Origin: Clostridiales bacterium | GTDB taxonomy: Bacteria > Bacillota > Clostridia > Lachnospirales > Lachnospiraceae | Direction of reading: 5' to 3' | Assembly: GCA_018365455.1 (NCBI GenBank) | Contig: JAGZJZ010000032.1 | Span: forward strand, 1-64,000 | Length of the DNA stretch: 64,000 nt | Part shown: piece by piece, positions 1 to 7,474 of the stretch | Numbering within the stretch: position 1 is the stretch's first letter | Layout: the number at the start of each line of letters is the position of its first letter | The notes under the pieces: model-generated | The model's database searches: none | What the model was told of the DNA's origin: nothing | What the model saw: only the letters and a program-made list of their open reading frames with translations | Made by a program: the position numbers and the translations under genes

Positions 1-346
1 GCGGATACAATTCGACTGGCTCCCATCGGATTGTAAGCGGGTACTGAGCTGCGAAATGCATCAGGATTTCGGAGCGAATACCCGCGTGCCGCCAAAAAGC
101 GCTCCGGGAAGGTTAGAAAATGCCAGTTCTGCGTTAAGCATTCTAAACCAATGTCCTGGTCCGCCCCCTTCTCTTTCCGTACACAACCTCCATCTACAAA
201 GCGTCCTTACTCAGCAAAACCCAAATTTAAAAATTCAAATATTTTCAACATTTAAAAATCTCTGAAAAAGTATCCATACATAAAAAATGAGAAATGAGAA
301 ATCCTATCAGTAAAGCTCTAATGCGGATTTTTCTCAATAAAAGGTA
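1..346. other. Non-coding leader with small hairpins
   Basis: No gene with a credible ribosome binding site was found here. The first 100 bases hold two nested inverted repeats (ACAATTCGA with TCGGATTGT, and GCGGGTA with TACCCGC around 38-91), so the stretch may be the end of a structured intergenic repeat or of an upstream transcription unit. The rest is AT-rich and leads to the promoter at 347-375. Confidence 0.4.
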
Positions 347-375
347 TTGTATATTTAGGAAAAATAGATTATGAT
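347..375 (+). promoter_or_regulatory. Sigma-A type promoter of the DUF2325-DUF3793-flavodoxin operon
   Basis: A -35 TTGTAT (347-352) and a -10 TATGAT (370-375) are separated by 17 bases. The GTTAG-N6-CTAAC palindrome follows directly at 383-398, over the expected transcription start. No start site mapping is available, so this is read from consensus only. Confidence 0.6.
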
Positions 376-382
376 ACCTTTA

Positions 383-398
383 GTTAGCAATGACTAAC
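383..398. promoter_or_regulatory. Putative iron-regulator operator, GTTAG-N6-CTAAC (site 1)
   Basis: The 16-base inverted repeat GTTAGCAATGACTAAC lies 8 bases after the -10 box and 30 bases before the start of the DUF2325 gene. The same half-sites with the same 6-base spacer recur at 25242, 25271, 25816, 29936, 29995 and 30368, all near feo or regulator genes. It resembles DtxR-family operators. Assignment to the DtxR-like protein at 30978 is an inference. Confidence 0.6.
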
Positions 399-428
399 CT
401 ATAAAATACAAATATGAGGAGGTTCACA

Positions 429-719
429 ATGAGTGTTGTAATAATTGGTGGAAATGAAAGAATGGTCTGTCAGTATAAAGAAATTTGTAAAGCACATAAC
501 TTTAAAGCAAAGGTTTTTGCTAAGATGGCAGCTGACTTAAAAAGCAAGATTGGTAAACCGGATCTGATAATTCTCTTTACATCGACTGTTTCTCACAAGA
601 TGGTGCATTGTGCCATTCAGGAAGCCAGCAGAAACAATATCGCTGTGGAGCGTTCTCATTCCAGCAGTGCCAGTGCATTGAAGGAAATTTTAGGAGGTTT
701 TACATGCCAGCAGAATTAA
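429..719 (+). CDS. DUF2325 domain protein
   Basis: A 96-residue protein starting SVVIIGGNERM, matching the small DUF2325 family, whose biochemical role is not established. The start at 429 is chosen over an in-frame ATG at 414 because GAGGAGG sits 8 bases before it; the upstream ATG has no ribosome binding site. It is the first gene of a three-gene set with DUF3793 and flavodoxin, and its 3' end overlaps the next gene by 16 bases, which suggests translational coupling. The operon starts behind a promoter overlaid with the GTTAG-N6-CTAAC palindrome, so iron-responsive expression is likely. Family call is fairly sure; function unknown. Confidence 0.75.
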   Translation: MSVVIIGGNERMVCQYKEICKAHNFKAKVFAKMAADLKSKIGKPDLIILFTSTVSHKMVHCAIQEASRNNIAVERSHSSSASALKEILGGFTCQQN

Positions 720-1291
720 TTCTCGATTATTTATCCAGCAGCAGTGCATGGGAGCAGCTGTGTTTTCAGGTAGTATTTCAATGCGCACCGGTGTTGAAGG
801 GAGTCAAAGCGTCCAATCTGATTACCCTTCCCAAAGGTATGTGGCTTCATCTGTTTAACATCTTGAAGGATACTGACATTTCCTGCAAAATCTTATATTC
901 AGGAAGTAAAAACGAGGTAATTTTTCTATATCGTGAAGACAGGCTTAAAGAGATCTTAAAAGATCGCAAAGCCTGGGACTTTGTAGAAAGCTGCGGATAT
1001 GCAGAAATGGGGATGTCAGAAATTTTAAAAAGGCTGCGCAGCAGATATGAATTGTTTATGCGCAAAACCGGGGATTTTCCACATGAGCTTGGTATCTTCC
1101 TGCAATATCCCATTGAAGATGTAAAGGCATTTATACAAAATGGCGGCAAGAACAGCCTGCTGTCCGGTTACTGGAAAGTTTACCATAACCCGATGCAGGC
1201 TGCTCAGATATTCCGTACCTATGATGAAGTCCGGGATCATGCGGCAAGTGAATTTATGAAGCATAAAAGTATACGCCAGGTGGTATGCTAA
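704..1291 (+). CDS. DUF3793 family protein
   Basis: A 195-residue soluble protein with the layout of the DUF3793 family: an N-terminal part with a conserved Cys-Ala-Pro-Val-Leu-Lys-Gly stretch (about residues 23-29) and a C-terminal half with the FPHELGIFLQYPIEDVKAF stretch. The start at 704 follows TAGGAGG by 6 bases and overlaps the DUF2325 gene; a longer in-frame reading from 608 lacks a ribosome binding site. The family has no known reaction. It is typically encoded next to flavodoxin and DUF2325 in clostridia, as here, which points to iron limitation or redox metabolism. That link is inference from context. Confidence 0.8.
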   Translation: MPAELILDYLSSSSAWEQLCFQVVFQCAPVLKGVKASNLITLPKGMWLHLFNILKDTDISCKILYSGSKNEVIFLYREDRLKEILKDRKAWDFVESCGYAEMGMSEILKRLRSRYELFMRKTGDFPHELGIFLQYPIEDVKAFIQNGGKNSLLSGYWKVYHNPMQAAQIFRTYDEVRDHAASEFMKHKSIRQVVC

Positions 1292-1335
1292 AAGGTGACG
1301 AGGTATGCAAAGCTTACAAAAAAAGGAGAATAATT

Positions 1336-1767
1336 ATGAAGACAATTAAAGTAGTGTATTGGAGCGGAACAGGAAATACGCAGGCAATGGCGCAGGCGAT
1401 TGCAGAAGGTGTAGAAAAAGGGGAGGCGAAAGCAGATCTTCTGGATGTGGATACGATTCAGGCAGATGATCTGAAGGATGACAGTATCTTGGCATTGGGA
1501 TGCCCTGCCATGGGCGATGAAGTCCTGGAAGAAGGAAGCATGGAGCCGTTTATGGAAGAACTGGAGAGCAGTCTGTCCGGTAAACAGGTTGCACTCTTTG
1601 GTTCTTATGGATGGGGAGATGGACAGTGGATGCGTGACTGGGAAGAACGTGTGACGGAAAAAGGCGGTAAACTGGTAGAGGGCAAAGGGCTGATGTGCTG
1701 CGAAGAGCCGGATGACCAGGTACTGGAAGACTGCCGCAAGTTAGGTGAAAAGCTGGCTAAGTTATAA
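1336..1767 (+). CDS. Flavodoxin
   Basis: A 143-residue short-chain flavodoxin, a cytoplasmic FMN protein that can replace ferredoxin as a one- or two-electron carrier when iron is scarce. The FMN phosphate loop is visible as WSGTGNT at residues 9-15, and the later isoalloxazine loops include GCPAMGDE and GSYGWGDGQWM. Length is normal for the family. The start follows AAAAAAGGAG. It is third in the operon after DUF2325 and DUF3793, and the iron-type palindrome in front of that operon agrees with flavodoxin induction under iron starvation. Its stop codon directly abuts the stop codon of the convergent AraC gene (1767/1768). Confidence 0.92.
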   Translation: MKTIKVVYWSGTGNTQAMAQAIAEGVEKGEAKADLLDVDTIQADDLKDDSILALGCPAMGDEVLEEGSMEPFMEELESSLSGKQVALFGSYGWGDGQWMRDWEERVTEKGGKLVEGKGLMCCEEPDDQVLEDCRKLGEKLAKL

Positions 1768-2625
1768 TCACGTTGAAAACTGAGCATATTTTTTAGGGGA
1801 TATGCCTACTGCTTTTGTAAATGATTTTAAAAAGTTGCTGTAATCATTAAAACCGCATTGCTCACAGGCTTCGCTGACGGTGTTGCCGTCGGTCAGCAGA
1901 GCCTTGGCAATGGTGATTCGCTTTGCGGTGATATATTTATTAATGGTAGTTCCCGTTGCCGATTTAAAAATGCGGCAGATATAGGAAGGACTTAAATAAA
2001 AATGCTCTGACAATTCATCAATTGTGAGGGGGTTTTTTATATTCTGATTAATATAAGTTAAAATCTGGTCTACCTGCTGATGATAGGTAGGCGTCTCCTC
2101 GGACAATTCTTTTCGCTGATTCTTGTAAAATACCCTGTTTAAAAATACCATAAGTTCAATAAATGCACAGCGTTCGGTAAGATCGGAGCCGAAGCCGTCA
2201 ATCTGGCAGATTTTATGGATAAAATATAAAAATCGCTTCTGTTCTTCTTCATTCAGACTGAGTTTGTGATCCGTACCAGGATTACGGCAGGAAAAACAAT
2301 GATTTAAATCCGTCTGCTTAGACGAAAGCTTCTTCAGGAAATCCGGGTAAATAGACAGTACGACCCGTTCGTGGACCTCAGAATCAATTTGGGTCAGATG
2401 ATGGCTTTCATACTGGTTGATAAAAAAAATATCTCCCGGCTGAATGGAATAAAATCGGTTATCAATTAAAAACTGTTTGCCTCCCGAGACAGAAAAATAG
2501 ATCTCGTAACAGTTATGTATATGCATTTTCATTGGTTTTTCTTCATTATACAGGTGGGCAATGGAGAAATACTGATTCTCCAGACAGGATTCAATCGCTG
2601 CTTTGCAGGAACTATATTCTTTCAT
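1768..2625 (-). CDS. AraC family transcriptional regulator
   Basis: A 285-residue regulator. Residues about 20-110 form an AraC-type cupin ligand domain (HIHNCYEIYFSVSGG, then QPGDIFFINQYESHH), and residues about 185-283 carry the two helix-turn-helix units (LTIDELSEHFYLSPSYICRIFK and AKALLTDGNTVSEACEQCGF). It is transcribed away from the kdu genes, so it is the likely local regulator of uronate catabolism; the effector is unknown. Start at 2625 has AGAGGT upstream. The 22-base direct repeats at 2736-2840 lie just upstream of this gene and could be its binding sites. Converges end to end with the flavodoxin gene. Confidence 0.88.
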   Translation of the reverse strand: MKEYSSCKAAIESCLENQYFSIAHLYNEEKPMKMHIHNCYEIYFSVSGGKQFLIDNRFYSIQPGDIFFINQYESHHLTQIDSEVHERVVLSIYPDFLKKLSSKQTDLNHCFSCRNPGTDHKLSLNEEEQKRFLYFIHKICQIDGFGSDLTERCAFIELMVFLNRVFYKNQRKELSEETPTYHQQVDQILTYINQNIKNPLTIDELSEHFYLSPSYICRIFKSATGTTINKYITAKRITIAKALLTDGNTVSEACEQCGFNDYSNFLKSFTKAVGISPKKYAQFST

Positions 2626-2735
2626 AGATCATACCTCTTCTAATAATCGCTGTAAGACGCTCAGGAGCGTGCTTTGTTTTTGGAAAATTCTTATTTCAAA
2701 ACTTCTTTGGAATTTTAATTTTGATGGTTGCAACT

Positions 2736-2840
2736 CCCAATTGTAATGGATATAACGCCCAATTGTAATGGATATAACGCCCAATTGTAGTGGATGTAAC
2801 ACCCAATTGTAATCGATGCAATACCCAATTGTAATCGAGA
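2736..2840. repeat. 22-base tandem repeat array (iteron-like)
   Basis: Five direct repeats begin at 2736, 2758, 2780, 2802 and 2824, each starting CCCAATTGTA, with an exact 22-base period and a decayed sixth unit after 2840. The units differ at the end (GGATATAACG, GGATGTAACA, CGATGCAATA). Twenty-two bases is close to two helical turns, so a protein would meet all copies on one face of the DNA. The array lies between the AraC gene and kduI. It may be an array of regulator sites or a plain variable-number repeat; no open reading frame across it is credible. Confidence 0.8.
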
Positions 2841-2938
2841 AAACCATTTGTAATTTGAAATGCAATCTGCAACCTCTCCTAACTATACAGCAAAAGTTCA
2901 AAATTTGCAATATTTAGATCAAAAAACAACAAGAAAGA

Positions 2939-2965
2939 GTAATAATGATATGTTATCATTGTTAC
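2939..2965. promoter_or_regulatory. Putative operator of the kdu operon
   Basis: A near-perfect palindrome with 12-base arms (GTAATAATGATA and TATCATTGTTAC, 11 of 12 pairs matching) around a 3-base centre. A possible -35 TTGTTA at 2959-2964 lies in the right arm, with AT-rich -10 candidates near 2982-2989. Such an overlap would let a repressor block the promoter. Which protein binds is not known: no KdgR- or GntR-type gene is in the window. Confidence 0.55.
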
Positions 2966-2985
2966 ATCAGAGAAATATATAAATA

Positions 2986-3148
2986 TAGTGCCACCCGGCG
3001 TAAATACGTCGATATATAGTGCCTGATATCTGTGTCAGGTGTGGGACTATGAATCGACGGCGCAGCGGGCTACCGCTAGATTCACAGTCGTGCAGCTGGC
3101 GCAGATAGCGGGTGCTATATGAGCTGCGTATTTACTATGGGTGGTATG
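2986..3148 (+). repeat. Long hairpin repeat (family 1, copy 1) in the kduI leader
   Basis: About 163 bases fold as one long imperfect hairpin. Paired blocks, outside to inside, are CCACCC with GGGTGG, GTAAATACG with CGTATTTAC, ATATAG with CTATAT, ATCTG with CAGAT, and GACTATGAATC with GATTCACAGTC, ending in GCGG/CCGC. The first 56 bases are nearly identical (about four differences) to the copy at 63815. It lies after the presumed kduI promoter and ends 28 bases before the start codon, so it would be transcribed as leader RNA. Confidence 0.8.
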
Positions 3149-3176
3149 AGTAAAGGTAAAAGAAAGGATCATTGAC

Positions 3177-4037
3177 ATGGAACTTAGAACAGCAGCATCC
3201 CCAAGGGATGTAAAACATTATACAACAGACCGCTTAAGAGAGGAATTTTTGATTCAGGAGCTATTTGTTCCCGGTAAAATGAAAATGGTATACAGCCATA
3301 TCGACCGTATTATCACAGGCGCGGCAGTACCCACAGAACCGATCATGCTCACTGCAGGAGAAGAACTGAGAGCGGATTATTTTTTACAGCGTCGTGAAAT
3401 GGGGGTTATTAACATCGGAGCGCCGGGTAAAATTACAGTAGACGGTAAAGTCTTTCATATACTGGCAAAAGAGGGCATGTATATTGGCATGGGTGCCAGG
3501 GATATCACTTTTGAAAGCGATAATGCTGAGATGCCTGCTAAGTTTTATTTTAACAGCGCACCGGCACATACGACATATCCGACGGTACATATTAAGCCGG
3601 AAGGGGAAGCGCAGGAAGGTGTTGTAATTGTAAAAAATGAAAATAAAGTGGAGCTGGGATCTTTAGAAGAGGCGAACCACCGTACCATTTGCAAGTATAT
3701 ACTTCCGGGACAGGTGGAAAGCTGCCAGCTGGTAATGGGAATGACAAAACTGGAACCGGGCAGTGTATGGAATACGATGCCTTGCCATACTCATGACAGA
3801 CGTATGGAAGTCTACCTGTATTTTGACATGCCGGAAGATGCATTTGTTATGCATTATATGGGAGAACCCACAGAGACAAGACATATTGTCATGCGCAGTG
3901 AAGAGGCTGTTATTTCACCTAGCTGGTCCATACATTCCGGCTGCGGTTCCAGAGCGTACACCTTTATCTGGGGCATGGTTGGGGAGAATCAGGACTTTGA
4001 CGATATGGATGCCGTAGCCAACAGAGAAATCCGATAA
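3177..4037 (+). CDS. kduI: 5-dehydro-4-deoxy-D-glucuronate isomerase (KduI)
   Basis: A 286-residue double-cupin enzyme that converts 5-keto-4-deoxyuronate, from unsaturated uronates released from pectin or host glycosaminoglycans, into 3-deoxy-D-glycero-2,5-hexodiulosonate. The metal site of the family is intact: His204 and His206 in PCHTHDRRMEVY, Glu211, and His253 in SIHSGCGS. Length fits the family (E. coli about 278). The start has AAAGGATC 6-10 bases upstream. It heads a co-directional run with kduD, an RpiB-like isomerase and a discoidin-like protein, with 23-87 base gaps. Upstream are a palindromic operator and a long hairpin repeat in the leader. Confidence 0.95.
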   Translation: MELRTAASPRDVKHYTTDRLREEFLIQELFVPGKMKMVYSHIDRIITGAAVPTEPIMLTAGEELRADYFLQRREMGVINIGAPGKITVDGKVFHILAKEGMYIGMGARDITFESDNAEMPAKFYFNSAPAHTTYPTVHIKPEGEAQEGVVIVKNENKVELGSLEEANHRTICKYILPGQVESCQLVMGMTKLEPGSVWNTMPCHTHDRRMEVYLYFDMPEDAFVMHYMGEPTETRHIVMRSEEAVISPSWSIHSGCGSRAYTFIWGMVGENQDFDDMDAVANREIR

Positions 4038-4124
4038 AGTATATACGGAATCGAAGCAATCATTAGAAATGTTTTGAAATCAAGGAATTTATGGAACTTA
4101 TAGATAGAATAGAGGAGAAGCAAA

Positions 4125-4928
4125 ATGGATATTTTAAATACATTTTCATTAGAAGGTAAAGTAGCTCTGGTTACAGGGGCAGCTTATGGAATTGGTTTTG
4201 CCATGGCTGAAGCCTTTGCACAGGCAGGGGCAAAAATAGCATTTAACTGCAGAGGGCAGGAACATTTGGAGAAAGCTCTTGCAGATTATAAAGAAAAAGG
4301 AATAGATGCTCACGGTTATATCTGCGATGTGACCGACGAAAAGCAGGTACAGCAGATGGTAGCCGATATTGAAAAAGAGCTGGGAACGGTGGACATTCTG
4401 GTAAATAATGCCGGCATTATTAAGCGGATTCCCATGTGTGACATGAGTGTGGAAGAGTTCAGACAGGTAATCGATATCGACTTAAACGCACCATTTATTA
4501 TGGCAAAAGCTGTGATCCCGGCAATGATTAAAAAAGGCCATGGAAAAATCATTAACATCTGTTCCATGATGAGTGAACTGGGACGGGAAACCGTTTCTGC
4601 TTATGCGGCAGCAAAAGGCGGGCTGAAAATGCTGACCAAAAATATTGCGTCCGAATACGGTGAATTCAATATCCAGTGTAACGGTATTGGACCGGGCTAT
4701 ATTGCCACACCCCAGACAGCACCTCTTCGTGAAGTCTCCGAAGACGGCAGCAGGCATCCGTTTGACCAGTTTATTATATCCAAGACGCCCCAGGCACGCT
4801 GGGGAACCCCGGAAGACTTAATGGGTCCGGCAGTCTTTTTGGCGTCGGATGCGTCAAATTTCGTAAATGGGCATGTGCTGTATGTTGACGGCGGTATTTT
4901 AGCATACATAGGGAAACAGCCGAAATAG
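4125..4928 (+). CDS. kduD: 2-dehydro-3-deoxy-D-gluconate 5-dehydrogenase (KduD-type SDR)
   Basis: A 267-residue classical short-chain dehydrogenase. The cofactor loop TGAAYGIG is at residues 17-24, NNAG at 94-97, and the catalytic Ser147, Tyr160 and Lys164 (YAAAK) are present. In pectin catabolism KduD reduces the diketo product of KduI to 2-keto-3-deoxygluconate with NAD(P)H. Sequence alone would also allow gluconate 5-dehydrogenase; the position directly after kduI decides for KduD. Start follows AGAGGAG. The product would next be phosphorylated by a KDG kinase, which is not in the window. Confidence 0.9.
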   Translation: MDILNTFSLEGKVALVTGAAYGIGFAMAEAFAQAGAKIAFNCRGQEHLEKALADYKEKGIDAHGYICDVTDEKQVQQMVADIEKELGTVDILVNNAGIIKRIPMCDMSVEEFRQVIDIDLNAPFIMAKAVIPAMIKKGHGKIINICSMMSELGRETVSAYAAAKGGLKMLTKNIASEYGEFNIQCNGIGPGYIATPQTAPLREVSEDGSRHPFDQFIISKTPQARWGTPEDLMGPAVFLASDASNFVNGHVLYVDGGILAYIGKQPK

Positions 4929-4951
4929 TATAGAAAAAGGAGAAAATTCAG

Positions 4952-5590
4952 ATGAAAATAGCATTAATTAATGAAAACAGCCAGGCAGCTAAAAATGAAA
5001 TGATCTGCAGTTCTTTAAAAAAAGTCGCAGAGCCTATGGGGCATGAAGTTTATAATTACGGTATGTACAGCGACAAGGATGCCCATACGCTGACCTATGT
5101 GCAAAATGGAATCCTTGCAGCGGTATTGTTAAATTCAGGTGCAGCGGATTATGTCGTTACGGGCTGCGGCACAGGGGAAGGCGCAATGCTGGCATGCAAT
5201 TCATTCCCGGGCGTGCTCTGCGGCCATATCGTGGATCCATCGGATGCTTATATGTTTGCACAGATCAATGATGGAAATGCCATTGCCCTGCCATTTGCAA
5301 AAGGCTTTGGATGGGGAGCGGAATTAAATCTTCAGTATATTTTTGAAAAATTATTGGAAGGGGAGAGCGGACAGGGATATCCAAGAGAACGTGCCGTTCC
5401 CGAACAGCGCAATAAGAAGATCCTGGATGAAGTGAAAAAAGTGACTCATACGGATATGGTAACGATTCTGAAGAATCTGGATCAGGAGCTGGTGAAAGGC
5501 GCTTTAAGTGGAGATAAATTTCAGGAATATTTCTTCCCAAACTGCAAGTGTGAAAAAATAGCGGAATGTGTAAAGGAAATTCTGGCTTAA
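4952..5590 (+). CDS. RpiB/LacA/LacB family sugar-phosphate isomerase
   Basis: A 212-residue protein with the RpiB fold signature: the glycine-rich loop GCGTGEGAM with the catalytic-type Cys72, and an N-terminal phosphate-binding region KIALINENS. It is longer than RpiB (about 150 residues), having a C-terminal extension from about residue 135, which is typical of RpiB-like proteins in uronate gene clusters. Possible roles are ribose-5-phosphate isomerase or isomerisation of another ketose or aldose acid; the substrate cannot be read from sequence. Start follows AAAAGGAG. It is 23 bases behind kduD and 14 bases before the next start, so probably one transcript. Confidence 0.8.
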   Translation: MKIALINENSQAAKNEMICSSLKKVAEPMGHEVYNYGMYSDKDAHTLTYVQNGILAAVLLNSGAADYVVTGCGTGEGAMLACNSFPGVLCGHIVDPSDAYMFAQINDGNAIALPFAKGFGWGAELNLQYIFEKLLEGESGQGYPRERAVPEQRNKKILDEVKKVTHTDMVTILKNLDQELVKGALSGDKFQEYFFPNCKCEKIAECVKEILA

Positions 5591-5604
5591 AAAGGAGCAG
5601 CAAT

Positions 5605-6369
5605 ATGCTAAGTATAAAAGTATTGGACAGGGATAATAAAACCATAGAAGTCAGCCGGGGAGATGAGGAAGTGAACCTGGTGTGCGCAAGAGAGTACCTG
5701 GAAGGCGACCGGATTATTCTGGAAACGGATGGAGAGCCGGTGTACCTGTGGCTGCAGATGGATGATGCCCTTGGCAGATCCCTTGTATATGTAACCGGAA
5801 ATGTGTCATATACCATCCCATTCGGTGAAAAAAGAATCAGCTATTCACCAAAAGCATTCTATGGCAGCAAGCATCTGATTACAGCCAGAACAGCAAAGGA
5901 CTATGAAATAAAAGCATATCGTAATCTGGCTTACAATATCAATGATCAGCATGGTGCAGCCAATTGCTTTCCGCATGCATCCGCCAATGTGGAGACCAGG
6001 GGTGAGGCCGTATTTGCAGCCAGAAATGCAAGCAGTCATGGGGAATGGCCTTATGAATCCTGGGGAATCAACAGGCAGGATGATGCAGTTATGAGAATCG
6101 ATTTTGGACGTACCGTAGAAGTAGACCAGGTAGTGCTTTACACCAGAGCAGACTTTCCCCACGATAACTGGTGGAAAAAGGCAGTGCTTACCTTTTCCGA
6201 TGGCAGTACAGTAGATCTGGATATGAAAAAAAGCGCGTTGCCTCATATAAAAGACTTTGAGAAGAAGCAGATTAACTGGATTGAAATCAGTCAGTTAATT
6301 AAATCAAAAGAGCCATCGCCTTTTCCGGCGCTGACTCAGATGGAAGTGTACGGAACGGACCTCTTATAA
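5605..6369 (+). CDS. Discoidin-like carbohydrate-binding protein of the uronate operon
   Basis: A 254-residue protein without signal peptide or membrane segment. The N-terminal part (to about 95) is beta-rich and unassigned; the C-terminal part (about 110-250) resembles a galactose-binding F5/8-type C (discoidin) fold, with the run RIDFGRTVEVDQVVLYTR and a final TQMEVYG strand. The start at 5605 is chosen because AAAAGGAGCAG precedes it; a longer in-frame reading from 5566 overlaps the isomerase gene. As last gene of the kdu operon it probably handles sugar acids inside the cell, but no catalytic motif was recognised. Function open. Confidence 0.65.
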   Translation: MLSIKVLDRDNKTIEVSRGDEEVNLVCAREYLEGDRIILETDGEPVYLWLQMDDALGRSLVYVTGNVSYTIPFGEKRISYSPKAFYGSKHLITARTAKDYEIKAYRNLAYNINDQHGAANCFPHASANVETRGEAVFAARNASSHGEWPYESWGINRQDDAVMRIDFGRTVEVDQVVLYTRADFPHDNWWKKAVLTFSDGSTVDLDMKKSALPHIKDFEKKQINWIEISQLIKSKEPSPFPALTQMEVYGTDLL

Positions 6370-6680
6370 TTGTCTGCCCGCTAAGGAAGATGGCGTCTTG
6401 CCGGTTTCATTTTTGAATACACTGGAAATACCTGGCATCTTCATAGCCGGCAGGCTGCGATGGATTTGATATCTGCAGCGATGTCTTTTTTCAGGAGCTG
6501 CTTCTCATGCTCCATACGAAGGTTGGTCATATATTGCAGCGGCGAGATGCCGCTGTTTTTTTTGTAGATACGGTTAATATAAGAGAAAGTATAGCCAAAG
6601 CGTTCCGACAGGTCATTTAGGGATATTTTGCAGTTGAAATGGTCTTCAATATACTTTTTCAGATTTTCATAGATGGATTA
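6366..6680 (-). pseudogene. Remnant of an AraC family regulator (C-terminal helix-turn-helix)
   Basis: The reverse strand encodes a recognisable AraC DNA-binding domain: IYENLKKYIEDHF, then ISLNDLSERFGYTFSYINR and SGISPLQYMTNLRMEHEKQLL, which runs into a stop; the expected continuation (AGYEDARYF and then VFKNETGKTPSS) follows in the two other frames. At least two frameshifts are therefore present, and the whole ligand-binding N-terminus is missing behind a stop codon near 6680. The remnant converges on the kdu operon and was probably once its second regulator. No ribosome binding site or start remains. Confidence 0.8.
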
Positions 6681-6738
6681 TGCATTCAACTCCGGTGCAT
6701 AATGATGGTACAATGGGGTGGACAATCCGGACATTTTA

Positions 6739-6766
6739 TTGACTTTTGAAAAAATACGCTTATAAT
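6739..6766 (+). promoter_or_regulatory. Promoter of the HD-domain gene
   Basis: A -35 TTGACT (6739-6744) and a perfect -10 TATAAT (6761-6766) with a 16-base spacer, 40 bases before the start codon at 6807. Confidence 0.65.
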
Positions 6767-6806
6767 TACTACTAAATATTCTTTTATATTATAAGGAGGA
6801 AAACAA

Positions 6807-7388
6807 ATGAACACGAAAGTTACCAGGGAAGAAGCGCTGGCATTATTAAAGAAATATAACCAGGAACTATTTCATATGATACATGCTCTTACGGTAGAAA
6901 GCGTGATGAGGTGGTATGCCCGGGAACTGGGGTATGGAGACGAGGCAGATTTCTGGGGCATGGCGGGATTGCTGCATGACGTTGATTTTGAAAAATATCC
7001 GGAAGAACATTGTATACAGGCACCGAATTTATTAAAGGAAATTGGGGCTGAGGATGAACTGATTCATGCAGTATGCAGCCATGGTTATGGGATTACGGTG
7101 GATGTGGAACCGGTACATGAGATGGAAAAGGTGTTATTTGCAGCGGATGAACTCACCGGGCTGATCGGCGCAGCAGCACGAATGCGCCCCTCAAAAAGTG
7201 TTATGGATATGGAAGTATCCAGCTTGAAAAAGAAGTTTAAAGACAAAAAATTTGCTGCGGGCTGTTCCAGGGATATTATCCGGACGGGAGCAGAGCGGCT
7301 GGGCTGGGATCTGGATGTGCTATTTGAAAAGACAATTCTGGCAATGCGGGAATTTGAAAAAGAAGATCACGAAAAGGATCTGATTTAA
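6807..7388 (+). CDS. HD-domain hydrolase
   Basis: A 193-residue protein of the HD superfamily (metal-dependent phosphohydrolases). The metal ligands are visible as an early His (MIHALTVE, about residue 26), the HD pair in GLLHDVDF (about 57-58), His in CSHGYG, and a later Asp in FAADELTGLI. Such small stand-alone HD proteins hydrolyse nucleotides or similar phosphoesters, but the substrate is not predictable. The start follows TAAGGAGG and a consensus promoter lies at 6739-6766. The MATE transporter begins 86 bases later in the same direction and may share the transcript. Confidence 0.82.
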   Translation: MNTKVTREEALALLKKYNQELFHMIHALTVESVMRWYARELGYGDEADFWGMAGLLHDVDFEKYPEEHCIQAPNLLKEIGAEDELIHAVCSHGYGITVDVEPVHEMEKVLFAADELTGLIGAAARMRPSKSVMDMEVSSLKKKFKDKKFAAGCSRDIIRTGAERLGWDLDVLFEKTILAMREFEKEDHEKDLI

Positions 7389-7474
7389 TCTCACAGGACA
7401 GCGAAAAGGTTCTGGCGTATGAAAAGAGGAGAGGCAATATTACAGGAGGGACTGTAATAGGAAAAGGTATAAAA

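Noticed and set aside
56..265. Open frame of 69 codons at the start of the window
   Set aside because: No ribosome binding site, low-complexity composition and overlap with inverted repeats; no family resemblance.
2736..2840. CRISPR array
   Set aside because: The repeats follow each other directly without unique spacers and are only 22 bases long; no cas gene is present.
2629..2910. Reverse open frame of 93 codons with repeated peptide units
   Set aside because: The repeated peptide is only the translation of the 22-base tandem DNA repeats, and there is no ribosome binding site.
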